From positions 15,348,286-15,412,285 of the forward strand of contig JBBMNZ010000009.1 of assembly GCA_037954325.1 (NCBI GenBank): a DNA stretch of 64,000 bases, written 5' to 3'. The notes below the pieces were generated by a model that was not told the origin of the DNA, ran no database searches, and saw nothing but the letters and a program-made list of their open reading frames with translations. A program made the position numbers and the translations under genes. Shown piece by piece: positions 48,501-59,799 of this stretch. Source of the stretch: Fistularia commersonii (Eukaryota; Chordata; Actinopteri; Syngnathiformes; Fistulariidae). Position 1 is the first letter of the stretch. Each line of letters opens with the position of its first letter.

Positions 48501-48672
48501 CTAACCTGGGGAACTTCCACAGCTGGAGAGGCGAGTATGCCCAGGCCCTGCCCTACTACCAGCAGTACCTGTCCCTAGCTCCGGGTCTCCAGGACCTGGA
48601 GGGGGAAGGCAAGGTTTGCCACAACCTGGGCTACGCCCACTACTGCCTGGGACAGTACAGGGACGCCGTCAG
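48501..48672 (+). CDS. ttc28: TTC28 exon e9 (two TPRs)
   Basis: Window residues 471-527, phase 1 to phase 2. The acceptor is tgtctctcccag and the donor GTC AG|gtactc. It reads NLGNFHSWRGEYAQALPYY, then GEGKVCHNLGYAHYCLG, both TTC28-specific wordings. Intron 8 upstream is 75 bp. Confidence 0.96.
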
Positions 48673-49061
48673 GTACTCACAGGGTTGCTTCCCAAAACAG
48701 AACCCAACTTCTTTGACAAGTGCTCAGAACTCTGCAGCCCAAGAAAAATCCCGTTGTCTACGGACAGCTTTTTAATCTCAAATGATCCCGGTGATGTCCG
48801 TGAGTGGTCTTTAAAGGTTTGACACTTCCAAGGGGCTCCTTAAGGAGCTCGTCCGCAGACCGAGTCGTGGTCTAGTTGAGAACAGAAGGACAGTTCCTCT
48901 GCAATTCAGTCCGGGGAGACCCACCCCAGAAAGATGGTAGAATCTAGAGGAGCCCAAAAGTGTGACTTGTATGTTGTTTATTTTTGCGCGGTCACTCGAC
49001 ACCGTACGCCGGCCCTCGTCAAGAAGTGCTCTCGACTATTTTTTGCGAATTTGGTCCCCAG

Positions 49062-49230
49062 GTTTTACGAGCAGGACCTGGCCTTGGCCAAGGATCTCCA
49101 GGACAAACTGGCCCAGGCCAAGGCCTACTGCAACCTGGGCCTGGCCCACAAAGCCCTGGGCGAGTTCCCCAAAGCAGAGGAGTGTCAGAGATACCTGCTC
49201 TCGCTAGCGCAGGCCTTGGACAACACTCAG
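49062..49230 (+). CDS. ttc28: TTC28 exon e10 (TPRs)
   Basis: Window residues 528-584, phase 2 to phase 0. The acceptor tttggtccccag is followed by G TTT TAC, giving RFYEQDLALAKDLQDKLAQ, then AYCNLGLAHKALGEF and SLAQALDNTQ. The donor is CAG|gtggga. Intron 9 (389 bp) is the longest within the compact cluster. Confidence 0.96.
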
Positions 49231-49311
49231 GTGGGAAGTCCAGCTCCGTGTTTCCTCCGCAGACCTCGGAACTGCGCAGCACATTGTTCACCAGTAGGTG
49301 TCTGCCCGCAG

Positions 49312-49472
49312 GCCGTTTTCAGGGCCTTTGGGAACTTGGGAGATGTGTGCATGTGTCGCGGCGACCTGCCAGGAGCGGTGAGGTTCTACCAGCAGCAGCT
49401 CGCCCTCGCCCAGAAGACGGGCAACCAGAAGATGGAGGCCGACGCCTACTCGGCGCTGGGATCCGCCCACAG
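49312..49472 (+). CDS. ttc28: TTC28 exon e11 (TPR)
   Basis: Window residues 585-637, phase 0 to phase 2. It encodes FRAFGNLGDVCMCRGDLPGA then EADAYSALGSAH, with donor CAC AG|gtgggt. The acceptor is tgtctgcccgcag and the preceding intron is 81 bp. Confidence 0.96.
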
Positions 49473-49669
49473 GTGGGTAGGATTCCTTTCTCGTCCCTCT
49501 TCTGGGAACAAAGTTCGGCGGCGCAAACTCTTGCGAGACGTACGATTCAGTGATGCAACAAATTGGCCTCATTGGAGTAGTTTTCTCGGGGAGGTTAACG
49601 TCTCGTTGGAAGGATTTCATTTGTTTTGACCATAAGAAAACAAAGCCCACCCCTGTCTTCCCTCTCCAG

Positions 49670-50158
49670 ACTGCTCCGACAGCCGGACGCCGCCTTGTCC
49701 TTCCACAACCAGGAGTTGACCATCCGCAGGGAGCTGGCCGACCAGCAGGGCGAGTGCCTGGCCTTGGGGCACCTGGCGGCGGTGCACATGGCCCTGGGGG
49801 ACTACGCCACCACCTTCCAGTGCTACAAGGCCCAGCTGGGCCTGGCCCAGGCCCTGAGGGACGCCCGGCTGGAGGCCCAGGTCCACGGCAACATGGGCAT
49901 CACCAAGATGAACATGGGCGTCTTCGAGGAGGCCATCGGCTACTTCGAGCAGCAGCTGGCGATGCTGCAGCAGCTGAGCGGCGCCGACGGCGTGCTGGAC
50001 CGCGGGAGGGCTTACGGCAACCTGGCCGACTGCTACGACGCCCTGGGCGACCACGAGGAGGCCATCCAGAACTACGAGAAGTACCTGACGGTGGCTCAGA
50101 GTCTCAACCACGTGCAGGACCAGGAGAAGGCCTACCGGGGGCTCGGCAGCGCTCACAG
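49670..50158 (+). CDS. ttc28: TTC28 exon e12 (large multi-TPR exon)
   Basis: Window residues 638-800, 489 nt, phase 2 to phase 2, the largest exon in the window. It carries about four TPR units: RLLRQPDAALSFHNQEL, LGHLAAVHMALGDYATTF, HGNMGITKMNMGVFEEA and YGNLADCYDALGDHEEA. The stretch EEAIGYFEQQLAMLQQLSG is a strongly conserved TTC28 signature. The acceptor is ttccctctccag and the donor CAC AG|gtaggc. The coding sequence is GC-rich with strong CTG/CAG/GCC preference, like the neighbouring exons. Confidence 0.97.
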
Positions 50159-50227
50159 GTAGGCGTACCTTCCCGCCTCGCCTCCAAAGCTAGACCTCTC
50201 GCGCGCCAACCGTCCGAACCCCTGCAG

Positions 50228-50420
50228 GTGCCTCGGGAGCCTCCAGCAGGCCCTGGTGTGCTTCGAGAAGCGTCTGGTCGCCGCCCACCAGCTGGGCGGC
50301 GAAGGCGGAGGCAAGGCGGCGGCGTACGGCGAACTGGGCACGCTCCATAGCCAGCTGGGGAACTACGAGCAGGCCCTGTCCTGCCTGGAGCACCAGCTGA
50401 ACATCGCTCGCGCCGCCGGG
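50228..50420 (+). CDS. ttc28: TTC28 exon e13 (TPR)
   Basis: Window residues 801-865, phase 2 to phase 0. It reads CLGSLQQALVCFEKRLV, then AYGELGTLHSQLGNYEQA. The inter-repeat loop GGEGGGKAA is more Gly-rich than in the mammalian protein as I recall it. The donor is GGG|gtgagg; intron 12 is 69 bp. Confidence 0.96.
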
Positions 50421-50506
50421 GTGAGGACGCTCGAGCCGCTCCTGTCCTTTTAAAGATGAACGGAATGGCGCCGAAATGACGCCGCCATTCCTTCTCCACC
50501 TTCCAG

Positions 50507-50587
50507 GACAAATCCCTGGAGGCGGAGGCCAGCGACGCCCTGGGCGGAGTCTACCAGCTCATGGCCGACCACGAAACCGCACGCCAG
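50507..50587 (+). CDS. ttc28: TTC28 exon e14 (partial TPR)
   Basis: Window residues 866-892, only 81 nt, phase 0 to phase 0. It encodes the first half of a TPR (DKSLEAEASDALGGVYQLM) which is completed by e15. Both phases are zero and the length is a multiple of three, so skipping it would keep the frame but remove half a TPR. It is followed by the 3.1-kb AC-rich intron 14. Confidence 0.93.
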
Positions 50588-51080
50588 GTTTGTGTTTCTT
50601 CAATCCGGCGTCTTCACGTTTGTTTGCGAGGCCGGCGTTTTTAGTTGTTCGTTCGATTGAGACGCACCGATCGGTCGGTTTGTTTTCTGCGATGCAAAGT
50701 TTAATTTCCTATTAATATTATTCGGTATGATGCAGCTGTCGGGTCTGTGATGTTTTTCAACATGTTCCTTTTTATCGAGTGTTTGTTTACGAGTTTGTTT
50801 GTAAAATCTGAAGTTGATTTGGGGGGAATTTTCATATTAGCTCTTGCAAAGTTAGTGAGTTCTTTTGTGAATTTGTGACTTTGAAAACGGACACAATCTT
50901 ATCCGTTATTTTCCAAGTTCATTCTTTTTTATTTTTCAGGTCATTTTTTAAGGTTTTGGTGTTTGTTTGTTTTTGATTTTGATATTCTGGGATTTTTTTT
51001 CTGGAATTTTCCAATTAGTTCTTGCAAAGTAAATGCATTCGTCTTTTTTGTAAATTTTCCAGAATGTTCTTACTGTGTTT
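50588..51080. other. Start of intron 14
   Basis: T-rich intronic sequence with repeated TTCATTTT/GGAATTTTC-like words. No feature recognised. Confidence 0.55.
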
Positions 51081-51937
51081 ATTAGAATACACACACACAC
51101 ACACACTAACATGTACACGCCCACTCACATGCTTGACGATTCCTTCAGATATACACACACACACACACACACATACTGTAAATACACACGCTCACCCACA
51201 CACACAACACGCATGCAAACATAAATAACCACTACTTCCCTCAGACACACACACACGCACTTGCAACCATACACACACATGTTCACTCCGTCAGTCAGAC
51301 ATACACACCAAAACTAATTCACACACACACACACATACATACTCACATACATACATGCGTATTCATACACACACGCGCACACACTCATCTTTTCCCTCAG
51401 ATACACACAAACACACCAACATACACACTCATCCACACATACAAATACTCACCCTTCACTCTCCCCCCACACACACTCACACACAGTCACACTCACACAC
51501 CGCAAACATGAGCATACACACTTACCACTTCACTCAGACACACATGCATATATATATCCTCACACACACAGACACACACTCTGCCCCACCCAAAAAATCT
51601 CATAAATACACACATGCATACAAACACACGTTCATATGTACAAACACTCACACACACATACACACACATACAAACATATATACTCACACACACTCCCCCC
51701 ACATAAAATCACTTGCATACATATATGAACACACACACCCACATAGACACTCATATATACACACACATATTCATACATATATAGGAACACACACACACAC
51801 ACACACACACATACGTAGAAACACATACAGTCACACAGACACACACATGCACACCTATACACACTCTCACACACAAACGCACAGAAACATACAAAACCCA
51901 CACTTCCCAATGACACACACACACACACACACACACT

Positions 51938-51994
<57 letters not shown>

Positions 51995-52233
51995 ATACAA
52001 ACATATATACTCGCATACACTCCCCCGACAGAAAATCACTCACATACATATATAAACACACACACTACCACATAGATACTCATATAAATACACACACACA
52101 TTCATACATATATAGAAACACACACACACACATACGTAGGAACACATACAGTCACACAGACACACACATGCATACATATACACACTCTCACACACAAACG
52201 CACAAAAACATACAAAACCGACACTTCCCTGTG

Positions 52234-52266
<33 letters not shown>

Positions 52267-52943
52267 TATATACTCATACACACTCCCCCCACATAAAGTC
52301 ACTTACATACATATTTAAACACACACACACACACATAGACACTCATATATATATATATACACACACACACACATTCATACATATATAGAAACACACACAC
52401 ACACACACACACACTCATACAAACATATATACTCACACCCACTCCCCCCCACATAAAATCACTTAGATACATATATAAACACACACACCCACATAGACAC
52501 TCATATATATACACACACATTCATACATAAATAGAAACACACACACACCCACATAGACACTCATATATACACACACATTCATACATATATAGAAACACAC
52601 ACACACACACATACGTAGGAACACATAGTCACACAGACTCACACAGACTCACACATACATATATATACACAAACTCTCACATTCACTCCGCCCACATAAA
52701 ATCACTTACATACATATATAATAATAATAATAATAAACATACATATATAAACACACACACACCCACATAGACACTCATATACATGCACACACACATTCAT
52801 TCATACGTAGAAACACACACATATACGTAGAAACACATACAGTCACACAGACACACACATGCATACATATACACCCTGTCACACACAAAAACATACAAAA
52901 CCCACACTTCCCTGTGACACACACACACACCCACACACACACT

Positions 52944-52988
<45 letters not shown>

Positions 52989-53632
52989 ATACAAACACAT
53001 ATACTCGCATACACTCCCCCGACAGAAAATCACTTACATACATATATAAACACACACACTACCACATAGATACTCATATAAATACACACACACATTCATA
53101 CATATATAGAAACACACACACACACATACGTAGGAACACATACAGTCACACAGACACTAACATGCATACATATACACACTCTCACACACAAACGCACAGA
53201 AACATACAAAACCGCCACTCATACACACTCCCCCCACATAAAGTCACTTACATACATATTTAAACACACACACACCCACATAGACACTCATATATACACA
53301 CACATTCATACATATATAGAAACACACACACACATACGTAGGAACACATAGTCACACAGACTCACACATACACTCCCCCCACATAAAATCACTTACATAC
53401 ATATATAATAATAATAATAATAAACATACATATATAAACACACACACACACCCACATAGACACTCATATACATGCACACACACATTCATTCATATGTAGA
53501 AACACACACATATACGTAGAAACACATACAGTCACACAGACACACACATGCATACATGTACACCCTGTCACACACAAAAACATACAAAACCCACACTTCC
53601 CTGTGACACACACACACACCCACACACACACC
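51081..53632 (+). repeat. AC-rich higher-order repeat filling intron 14
   Basis: About 2.5 kb of ACAC sequence with interspersed phrases CATACATATATA, CATAGACACTCATATA, TACGTAGGAACACATA, CAGTCACACAGACACA and CATACAAAACCCACACTTCC. Large segments are duplicated: 52700-52935 recurs almost unchanged at 53390-53630, and 52024-52160 recurs at 53018-53160. The array stops 28 bp before the e15 acceptor. Long open frames here are artefacts of the repeats. Confidence 0.93.
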
Positions 53633-53660
53633 TGTTGACCCTGCCCCCCCCTCCCTGCAG

Positions 53661-53913
53661 TGGCACCAGCGTGCCCTGGAGATGTCTGAGCAGACGGGCT
53701 GCGTGCGAAGCCAGGGTCGCTCGTACGGCCAGCTGGGTCTGACCCACGAGGCTCTGGGGAACCTGGAGCGGGCCGTGGTCTTCCAGGAGCAGCACCTGAG
53801 CGCCGCCGCGCAGACCGGCGACCTTCCCGCCAAGACGCTGGCCTACAGCAGCCTGGGACGCCTCCACCACCACCTGCACAACTTCGCCCAGGCCATCATG
53901 TACCTGCAGGAAG
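53661..53913 (+). CDS. ttc28: TTC28 exon e15 (TPRs)
   Basis: Window residues 893-976, phase 0 to phase 1. The acceptor ccctccctgcag follows 28 bp after the end of the AC-rich repeat of intron 14. It encodes WHQRALEMSEQTG, GRSYGQLGLTHEALGNLERA and TLAYSSLGRLHHHLHNF, ending YLQEG across the junction. The donor is GAA G|gtaccg. Confidence 0.96.
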
Positions 53914-54540
53914 GTACCGCCGTCCGGCCGCCCGGCCACGCTTTTATTCGCCGCTGAAAAAAACACGCGGTCGGACGAGGGGTCGCGTTTTCCGGCGTCC
54001 TACTCGGCCGGTTCTCAACCCCGAAAATAGACCGACTCATCGGCGCTATTTTCGGCTCTGAATCCGCGGGTCGGTATACTCGGGTTTCCAGGAAAAAGAT
54101 TTTGCAAGAATTAAAAACATTCAGTTTAGCGTCTTTATCAGCCGCGCCCGATGCGTCGATCGCGATCTGCAGGTCGATCGACCGCTGGTGTGGATCGATC
54201 GCGTGGCGTTAAAACGTAGACGTCGGCCTCTCGTCTTCACTGTGAAACTTGTCACTTGACCGACAGTCGCTCCGTCCGATCTCACCTTTTCTGACATAAC
54301 AGCGGGTTCTAGCTAGCTAGCGAGTTAGCCTCCAATTCATGTCTTCTAAACTTATGGGTATAAAAATGACTGGTGGAGCCGGAACCGAGTAAAAAGACTA
54401 GAACGTATCACTTCCATACGGAATGGGAGGTGGACTCTTTTTTTTTTACTGTCATTTTCAAAGTGCGTTCGCCTCATCTGCCCGTCTGCCTTCGCGATAC
54501 CGAAAAAGGGAAATGTGGAGCGGCGTTTTCAGAGCGTTCA
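53914..54540. other. Start of intron 15, no gene
   Basis: Moderately GC-rich, with GATCGATC-like palindromes at 54150-54200. No feature recognised. Confidence 0.5.
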
Positions 54541-54711
54541 TAATTACATCACATTACACTGCATTTGGCAGACGCTTTTATCCAAAGCCACTTACAATAG
54601 AGGACATAAAGACTGCAAATAACACTTGCAAACACAAGATGCACAGAAAATATACAGAACAGTAAGCTGGGGTTAGTGAGGGTTTTTTTTTTTTTGTTTT
54701 TTTTTGACAAA

Positions 54712-54764
<53 letters not shown>

Positions 54765-55370
54765 TAGCCTAACTTGGTGCCTAACCTGATCTGGGGCATC
54801 AGTGCAGTAAAAAGTCCTGAAAGAGGAAAGTTTTTAGCTGTTTCTTGAAGGTTGAGAGAGATGATGCTCGTCTTGTTGCTTCTGGAAGTTTGTTCCACCA
54901 CTGAGGTAGTAGAACTGAGAACAGTTTAGCCTGAGATCGCTTAGAGCGAGCAGAAGGTCCTGCTAGTGGGTTTGTATCAGAGGAACGCAGCTCTCTGCCG
55001 GGAACATAAGGTCTTATCATTTGGTTCAGATATGCTGGACCTGTTCCTGAGGTGGTTTTGAAGGCCAGGGTCAGAGCCTTGTGCTTGATCCTGGCAGCTA
55101 CTGGTAGCCGGTGCAACTGGATGAACAGAGGTGGAACATGAGCCCTTCTGGGTTGAATGAATACCAACCGTGCTGCAGCATTCTGGACCATCTGCGGTGG
55201 TTTTATTGCACGAGCAGGTCGTCCAGCGAGGAGGGAATCGCAGTAGTCCGGGCGGGAGATGACCAACGCCTGAACCGATAGCTGTGCCGACTCTTGGGTC
55301 AGGTAGGGTCTGAAAGGGTCATAAAAACCAAAGCATCGACTTCCCTCTGAAAAGTGAGCCGAGAAGGAAA
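54541..55370 (-). mobile_element. L2-type LINE, 5'-truncated fragment
   Basis: On the minus strand it reads RPYLTQESAQLSVQALVISR, DYCDSLLAGRPARAIKP, ARLVFIQPRRAHVPPLFI, LHRLPVAARIKHKALTLAF and STFKKQLKTFLF. It ends at the L2 motif TGGCTTTGGATAAAAGCGTC and TGTAATG-type end. The final 190 codons are still open, so this copy is younger than the one at 25478. An (AC)24 tract at 54713-54760 lies in its 3' UTR. Confidence 0.88.
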
Positions 55371-55584
55371 AGGGTGAAAAAACCAAAATCCTGTCTCCCA
55401 GCTAACTTCAACTGTGCTGCTGACGCCATCCAAGTCATCAGAATAAGATATTTACCAAAAAGGACTCTGTTATAGGGTGCCATAAGGGTCCATGCGGTTA
55501 TGCAACATCCACAAACATTTATTGTGTTAAGTATATCAATAGATATATTTACAGATAGATATTCAGCATTTTTAGTTGACGTAG

Positions 55585-55643
55585 ATCATTTTCTCATGGT
55601 CATTTGAAAAGTAGCTCACAAGGCGAAAAAGTGTGGGCGCCCT
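55585..55643. mobile_element. Possible hAT terminal fragment
   Basis: TTGAAAAGTAGCTCACAAGG then GAAAAAGTGTGGGCGCCCTG resembles the right terminus of Charlie-like hAT elements. No matching left end was found nearby. The following 55650-56000 is unclassified. Confidence 0.35.
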
Positions 55644-55999
55644 GATCTGGAGACACTGAAAAATGAAATTCACTGGGTGGGAAAAGTGTTGTTCAATTCG
55701 GATGTTCGATAAAAGAATCCTGGAAGCACCGAGACGCAGCGCTTGTGGACGAACGATCCGACAGGTTTGCGTCCGTGCGATTGTTCCGGTATCTTTCTGC
55801 TCCCGTGCCAAATCTATTCTGGATACGAGCATTGACATTTTTATCAATAAACAGATATTGTTGGGCATTCAGTTTGTTAAAAGCGGCATTAAAAAGCATT
55901 AAATTAGATTCGCCGATAGCTGCAGAAACCCCGCATACCGCCGATTGCGGAGTTAGCTTCCGAGGGATCTTAGCGCTTAGCGAGTTCAATTAAATACTC

Positions 56000-56427
56000 T
56001 ATTATTCATCGCTGCTGTCGTCTTTATGTTTTTTTCTTCCTTCTTAATGGAAGGAACGGAAGATTCATTCATTCCGTAATGCCGACCTACAGCCGCATAG
56101 CTTTTAGCTTCCCTTAGCATGTCCAGAAGTTTAACTTTAGCTGCCATAGATAGCATCTTCCTGCCGCAGGTGCTTTTGTCGCTCCAGAGCGTTTTGTCAA
56201 CATTGTGGGTTTTAGAGAAACTCGAAATTGCAAGAGAATTTGCACGTACGTCATGTAAATTTGTCAAGCTGTTTTACGTACGTGTACATATTAAACTGCA
56301 ACGTTATTGACGCACAGGTAGAGAAGAAGCTTTTTAGCCAATCAGAATGCAGAACACAATGCACCATGCAAATCTGTGAAGTAGCGAAACCGTGAAAAGT
56401 AAACAGCCTTATAGCGAAAGATCACTG
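56000..56427 (-). mobile_element. Tigger-type DNA transposon (family 2, copy 2), truncated
   Basis: It matches the 28561-29172 element closely: the same MTNLHDVRANSLAISSFSKT leader and the helix-turn-helix KVKLLDMLREAKSYAAVGRH. The right end CACTG|TA is present on the + strand. The sequence departs from copy 1 near 56000 and no left terminal repeat follows, so it is truncated there. Confidence 0.82.
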
Positions 56428-57231
56428 TACATCAAATGAATTTCCCCGATCGGAACGAATCGAAATGCTATTAATCCGTCGTGTGATTTTAAATAAGTCA
56501 AATGTACTTTGTACATCATAAATAATGAAAAAAAGAATGTATAATAAAAGAAAACGTGAAGAAGTGAACTGGTTTTATCGCTTGTATTTACCTCGACGAT
56601 CGGACGAAGCTAGCTTAGCTTAGCTTAGCTTAGCTTAGCAGCTGCTTGCTTGTAATGTAACTTGCAGGCTTTGCTCCACATTGTGGCTCAACTCTGTTTC
56701 GCGACAGAATGAAGCTCCGCTTTTTCAAACTGTCCCGGCTTTCGGCGACGCTGTTGACGCTCCCGTAAATGTTTGTCACGTCATCAACTTCCGCATCTCT
56801 TCACGGAACGGTTTCTTGTTCCCGTCTAAAACGTTTTCCAATTTTAGAAGTAGAAAGTTAACCAAAGAATACCCTGTTTTGAGGGGTTTCAACCGCACTT
56901 TCTGTCAAAAGTCCGACAGCCGCCAATAGGAACGCCTTTGCTCAAATTCATGCCGTCATCTGAGAACCAGCGGGGTTTTCAATATCCGAACAGAAACTAA
57001 AGGCTCGCGACGCAACGTCACCGCATTCGCCTTCGTGTTTGTTCTCAGTGCCTTCGAACGAGAGGCTGAATGTTTGTCTTTATTCCACCTTTTGGAGGCT
57101 GAAAGCTGCTTGTTGCTCCATTTTTACCAACTTGAGAATCAACAGATGTGAGATATTTGATATCCTGACATCGTAAAAACACACCAGTCTGAGCGATGGA
57201 AGTATTTACAAATATTGCAGTATTTTTACCC

Positions 57232-57233
<2 letters not shown>
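56428..57233. other. Intron 15 sequence without a gene
   Basis: An (AGCTT)n run at 56610-56640; otherwise no recognised feature. Confidence 0.5.
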
Positions 57234-57289
<56 letters not shown>

Positions 57290-57290
57290 A
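57234..57290. repeat. GT microsatellite cluster upstream of e16
   Basis: A GT tract at 57234-57290, a second at 57373-57398, an AC tract at 57437-57460 and (AC)15 at 57535-57564, all within 430 bp before e16. Confidence 0.93.
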
Positions 57291-57533
57291 CGTGTACGCA
57301 TACATATCCATATAGTATGTTTAATGTTCACAAATATAAACGCCCTGTGGTGTAGAGATACAGTAAAAAAGCGTGTGTGTGTGTGTGTGTGTGTGTATTT
57401 CTTAAAAGCAAACTTTATAAAACCCACACGTGCACACACAGTCGCACACACACACACACATTTAAATTGCCCCCCCTAATTGTGATGGAGTACAGCGGTT
57501 GCTGCTTGCTTATTGGTTCCTCCAGGCTGCGTG

Positions 57534-57567
<34 letters not shown>

Positions 57568-57660
57568 AGCTGACGAGGGTTAAAACGAGCGTGGCGTGCA
57601 CGAGGTGAAGTGAGGACGAAGCCCCCCCGCCCTCCTCTCAACCCTCCTCCTCCTCCGCAG

Positions 57661-57770
57661 GGCTGCGTCTGGCCGAGCAGTTGGGTCGAAGGGAGGACGA
57701 GGCCAAGATCCGCCACCGGCTGGGTTTGTCCCTCTGGGCCGGGGGGAACCTGGAGGAGGCGCAGCACCAG
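57661..57770 (+). CDS. ttc28: TTC28 exon e16 (TPR)
   Basis: Window residues 977-1013, phase 1 to phase 0. It reads LRLAEQLGRREDEAKIRH and GLSLWAGGNLEEAQHQ. The acceptor has a strong pyrimidine tract (cctcctcctcctccgcag). The donor CAG|gtgtgtgttc runs straight into a CA repeat, and another (AC)15 lies about 96 bp upstream of the exon. Confidence 0.95.
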
Positions 57771-57778
57771 GTGTGTGT

Positions 57779-57815
57779 TCACACACGCACACACACACAC
57801 ACACACTTACACACT
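57779..57815. repeat. CA tract at the e16 donor
   Basis: The e16 donor gtgtgtgttc is followed at once by CACACACGCACACACA-type repeat. GT bases of the donor are complementary to it. Confidence 0.93.
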
Positions 57816-58326
57816 CATCGGGGGATTCGGGCGGAGCAGGTGCGGCAAGAGAGATTTATGCAAACACTCATATTTGGGTCTAAACGCTTTATATTATTTC
57901 CAGCAATTTATGATAATATCAACCATAAATAATAAGAAAATAAGGGAAAAAAGAAATATATATTCTTGTACTTATTTTACAGGGTATGGTTTTGTTCAAA
58001 TGCTTTGAAATAAGCTATGAATTATTTATTATCATTTATCATAACAATAACAATAATTCTATTGTTTCATTCATCTTATTATGATCGAAGTTGCAAGATG
58101 TCATTTTTAAGACATGTAAAATGTTTTATATTCCGCAAGTCTGTGTTCTCTTGATGCGTTCAAAGACAGTTGGAAAATTGACTATCACACTTCTTTTTTT
58201 TTAATACATTTTAGCGGTATGTGAACCCCCAGTTATTATTTGTCCTTTTTTTCAACTCAATTTCAATTCAATCCATGATAAACTAACATTTTCACAAGTA
58301 TAAAGAATCACTGTCTGCGCATTTGT

Positions 58327-58377
<51 letters not shown>

Positions 58378-58479
58378 TGTAAATGGATTTCACATTTATG
58401 GCGGTTAGAAAACAGCGTCTTGCCTGAGAACGCTTTGTGGTGCGGTCCGGAGATGCGGGAAATAGGAAGAACGCCCATT

Positions 58480-58482
<3 letters not shown>

Positions 58483-58550
<68 letters not shown>
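58483..58550. repeat. (GT)34 microsatellite
   Basis: A perfect GT run 85 bp upstream of the CTCF-like pair. Confidence 0.97.
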
Positions 58551-58552
<2 letters not shown>

Positions 58553-58634
58553 ACTGTACTATGCATTTGTCCTGCTAGCTTCGAGGGCAGATTAAGTTTA
58601 AAAGTTCTGTGCCGCAACCATTTTTGTAGCTACA

Positions 58635-58648
58635 GCGCCATCTAGCGG
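58635..58648 (-). promoter_or_regulatory. CTCF-like motif, first of a pair
   Basis: On the minus strand CCGCTAGATGGCGC, one mismatch (third base) from CCASYAGRKGGCRS. Confidence 0.4.
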
Positions 58649-58708
58649 TCATTGTTGTAATTGCAGCCCAGGTCAGGATCCAGTTTCCATTAAACTCCGG
58701 TGTTTCTG

Positions 58709-58722
58709 CTGCCACCTAGCGG
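58709..58722 (-). promoter_or_regulatory. CTCF-like motif, second of a pair
   Basis: On the minus strand CCGCTAGGTGGCAG, one mismatch from the CTCF core. It lies 74 bp from the first motif in the same orientation. The context around both (TAGCGGTCA, GCAGCCC) is duplicated, so the pair may have arisen by a local tandem duplication. Confidence 0.45.
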
Positions 58723-59799
58723 TCAGTCTTGGTACTGCAGCCCGTCCGAACTTGAGAAACTCCTGGGTTTTGTTCAGTTATTTTTGATCTCTGTCTCTCA
58801 TACAAAGACCTCTGCTGACCCAGATGAACTGTAAATGTAGCATGATAATGATATAAACTGAGTTGTGCTCCATGAAGACCGCAGGCTATTCTATCCTGAA
58901 CTTCATGTGCACTGTCTCATAAACTCTCAGTTCAACTCTCAGTGTGCAAACAAAAGATAGAAAAACTCACAATCCCTTTGTTTGGGGAAGCAAAAAAATC
59001 AAAAAATATAACTGCATTCTTCTGACTTATTTATTGGAAAAAAAGTTTTTCTCATCAGATTATGTCATTTATACAGTGTTTGCACAACATTTCACAACAA
59101 AATGACCCATCTAATTCAAATATTTAACAAAAATGTTTTGAATACATGGATAGAATGATAATCATTTTTTTCTAATAAGGGGAAGAGTTGTTTTTTTGTG
59201 TTTGCTTGTTTTTTTAACCACCTTTTTGCCACGCATGTTGCTTCGTCAGACTTTTTGCGTTGTTTGCCTTGAGCAGCTCTCCTTAAATGGGGTTCTCAAC
59301 GCTCCGAGCCGGTTGACATGACGCTAGCGTTACGTTGCGTTTGTGAAGTTCAGTCCCCTTTGGAAATTCTTGGATTTTGAAGCCTTGAAATGCGGTTATT
59401 TGGCCTGACCTATCAGGCAGACGGTTGCCGTTGCGTCCAAAAATGATAAAACGTCCTCTTTTCATAATTTCACTTTGCTGTGCATTTTTTCACCGTCATT
59501 TCAGAGCAAACAAAAGTCAGCGATGAAATTTTCTCTCCCGAAAATTTGAGGGAAAATACCGTAGCCTATCGAAGTCGGCGTAGACATACAGATACGATGT
59601 AAGATCAACGTAAAAGCGAGTTGACCGGGTTCCCTCGCACCGCCGGCGAGCGGTCGTCATTGCAACCGTGTAAAAGTGAATTTATTCTACAATTTTTTAA
59701 CGAACGTCCGTTTCCGCTGGAGTATTGCAACGGCACGCTGTAATTTGGCGAGCGTAACGGGCCGGTTGAATGTTTCCCGTGTGTGTGGTTGTGTCGCAG

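Larger units (their letters stand above)
57816..59799. other. Intron 16, no gene
   Basis: AT-rich, with (GT)23 at 58327-58370 and (GT)34 at 58483-58550, followed by a pair of CTCF-like motifs. No coding feature. Confidence 0.55.

Noticed and set aside
51355..53033. Long His-Thr and Cys-Val rich open frames
   Set aside because: They are frames of CA/GT dinucleotide repeats on either strand.
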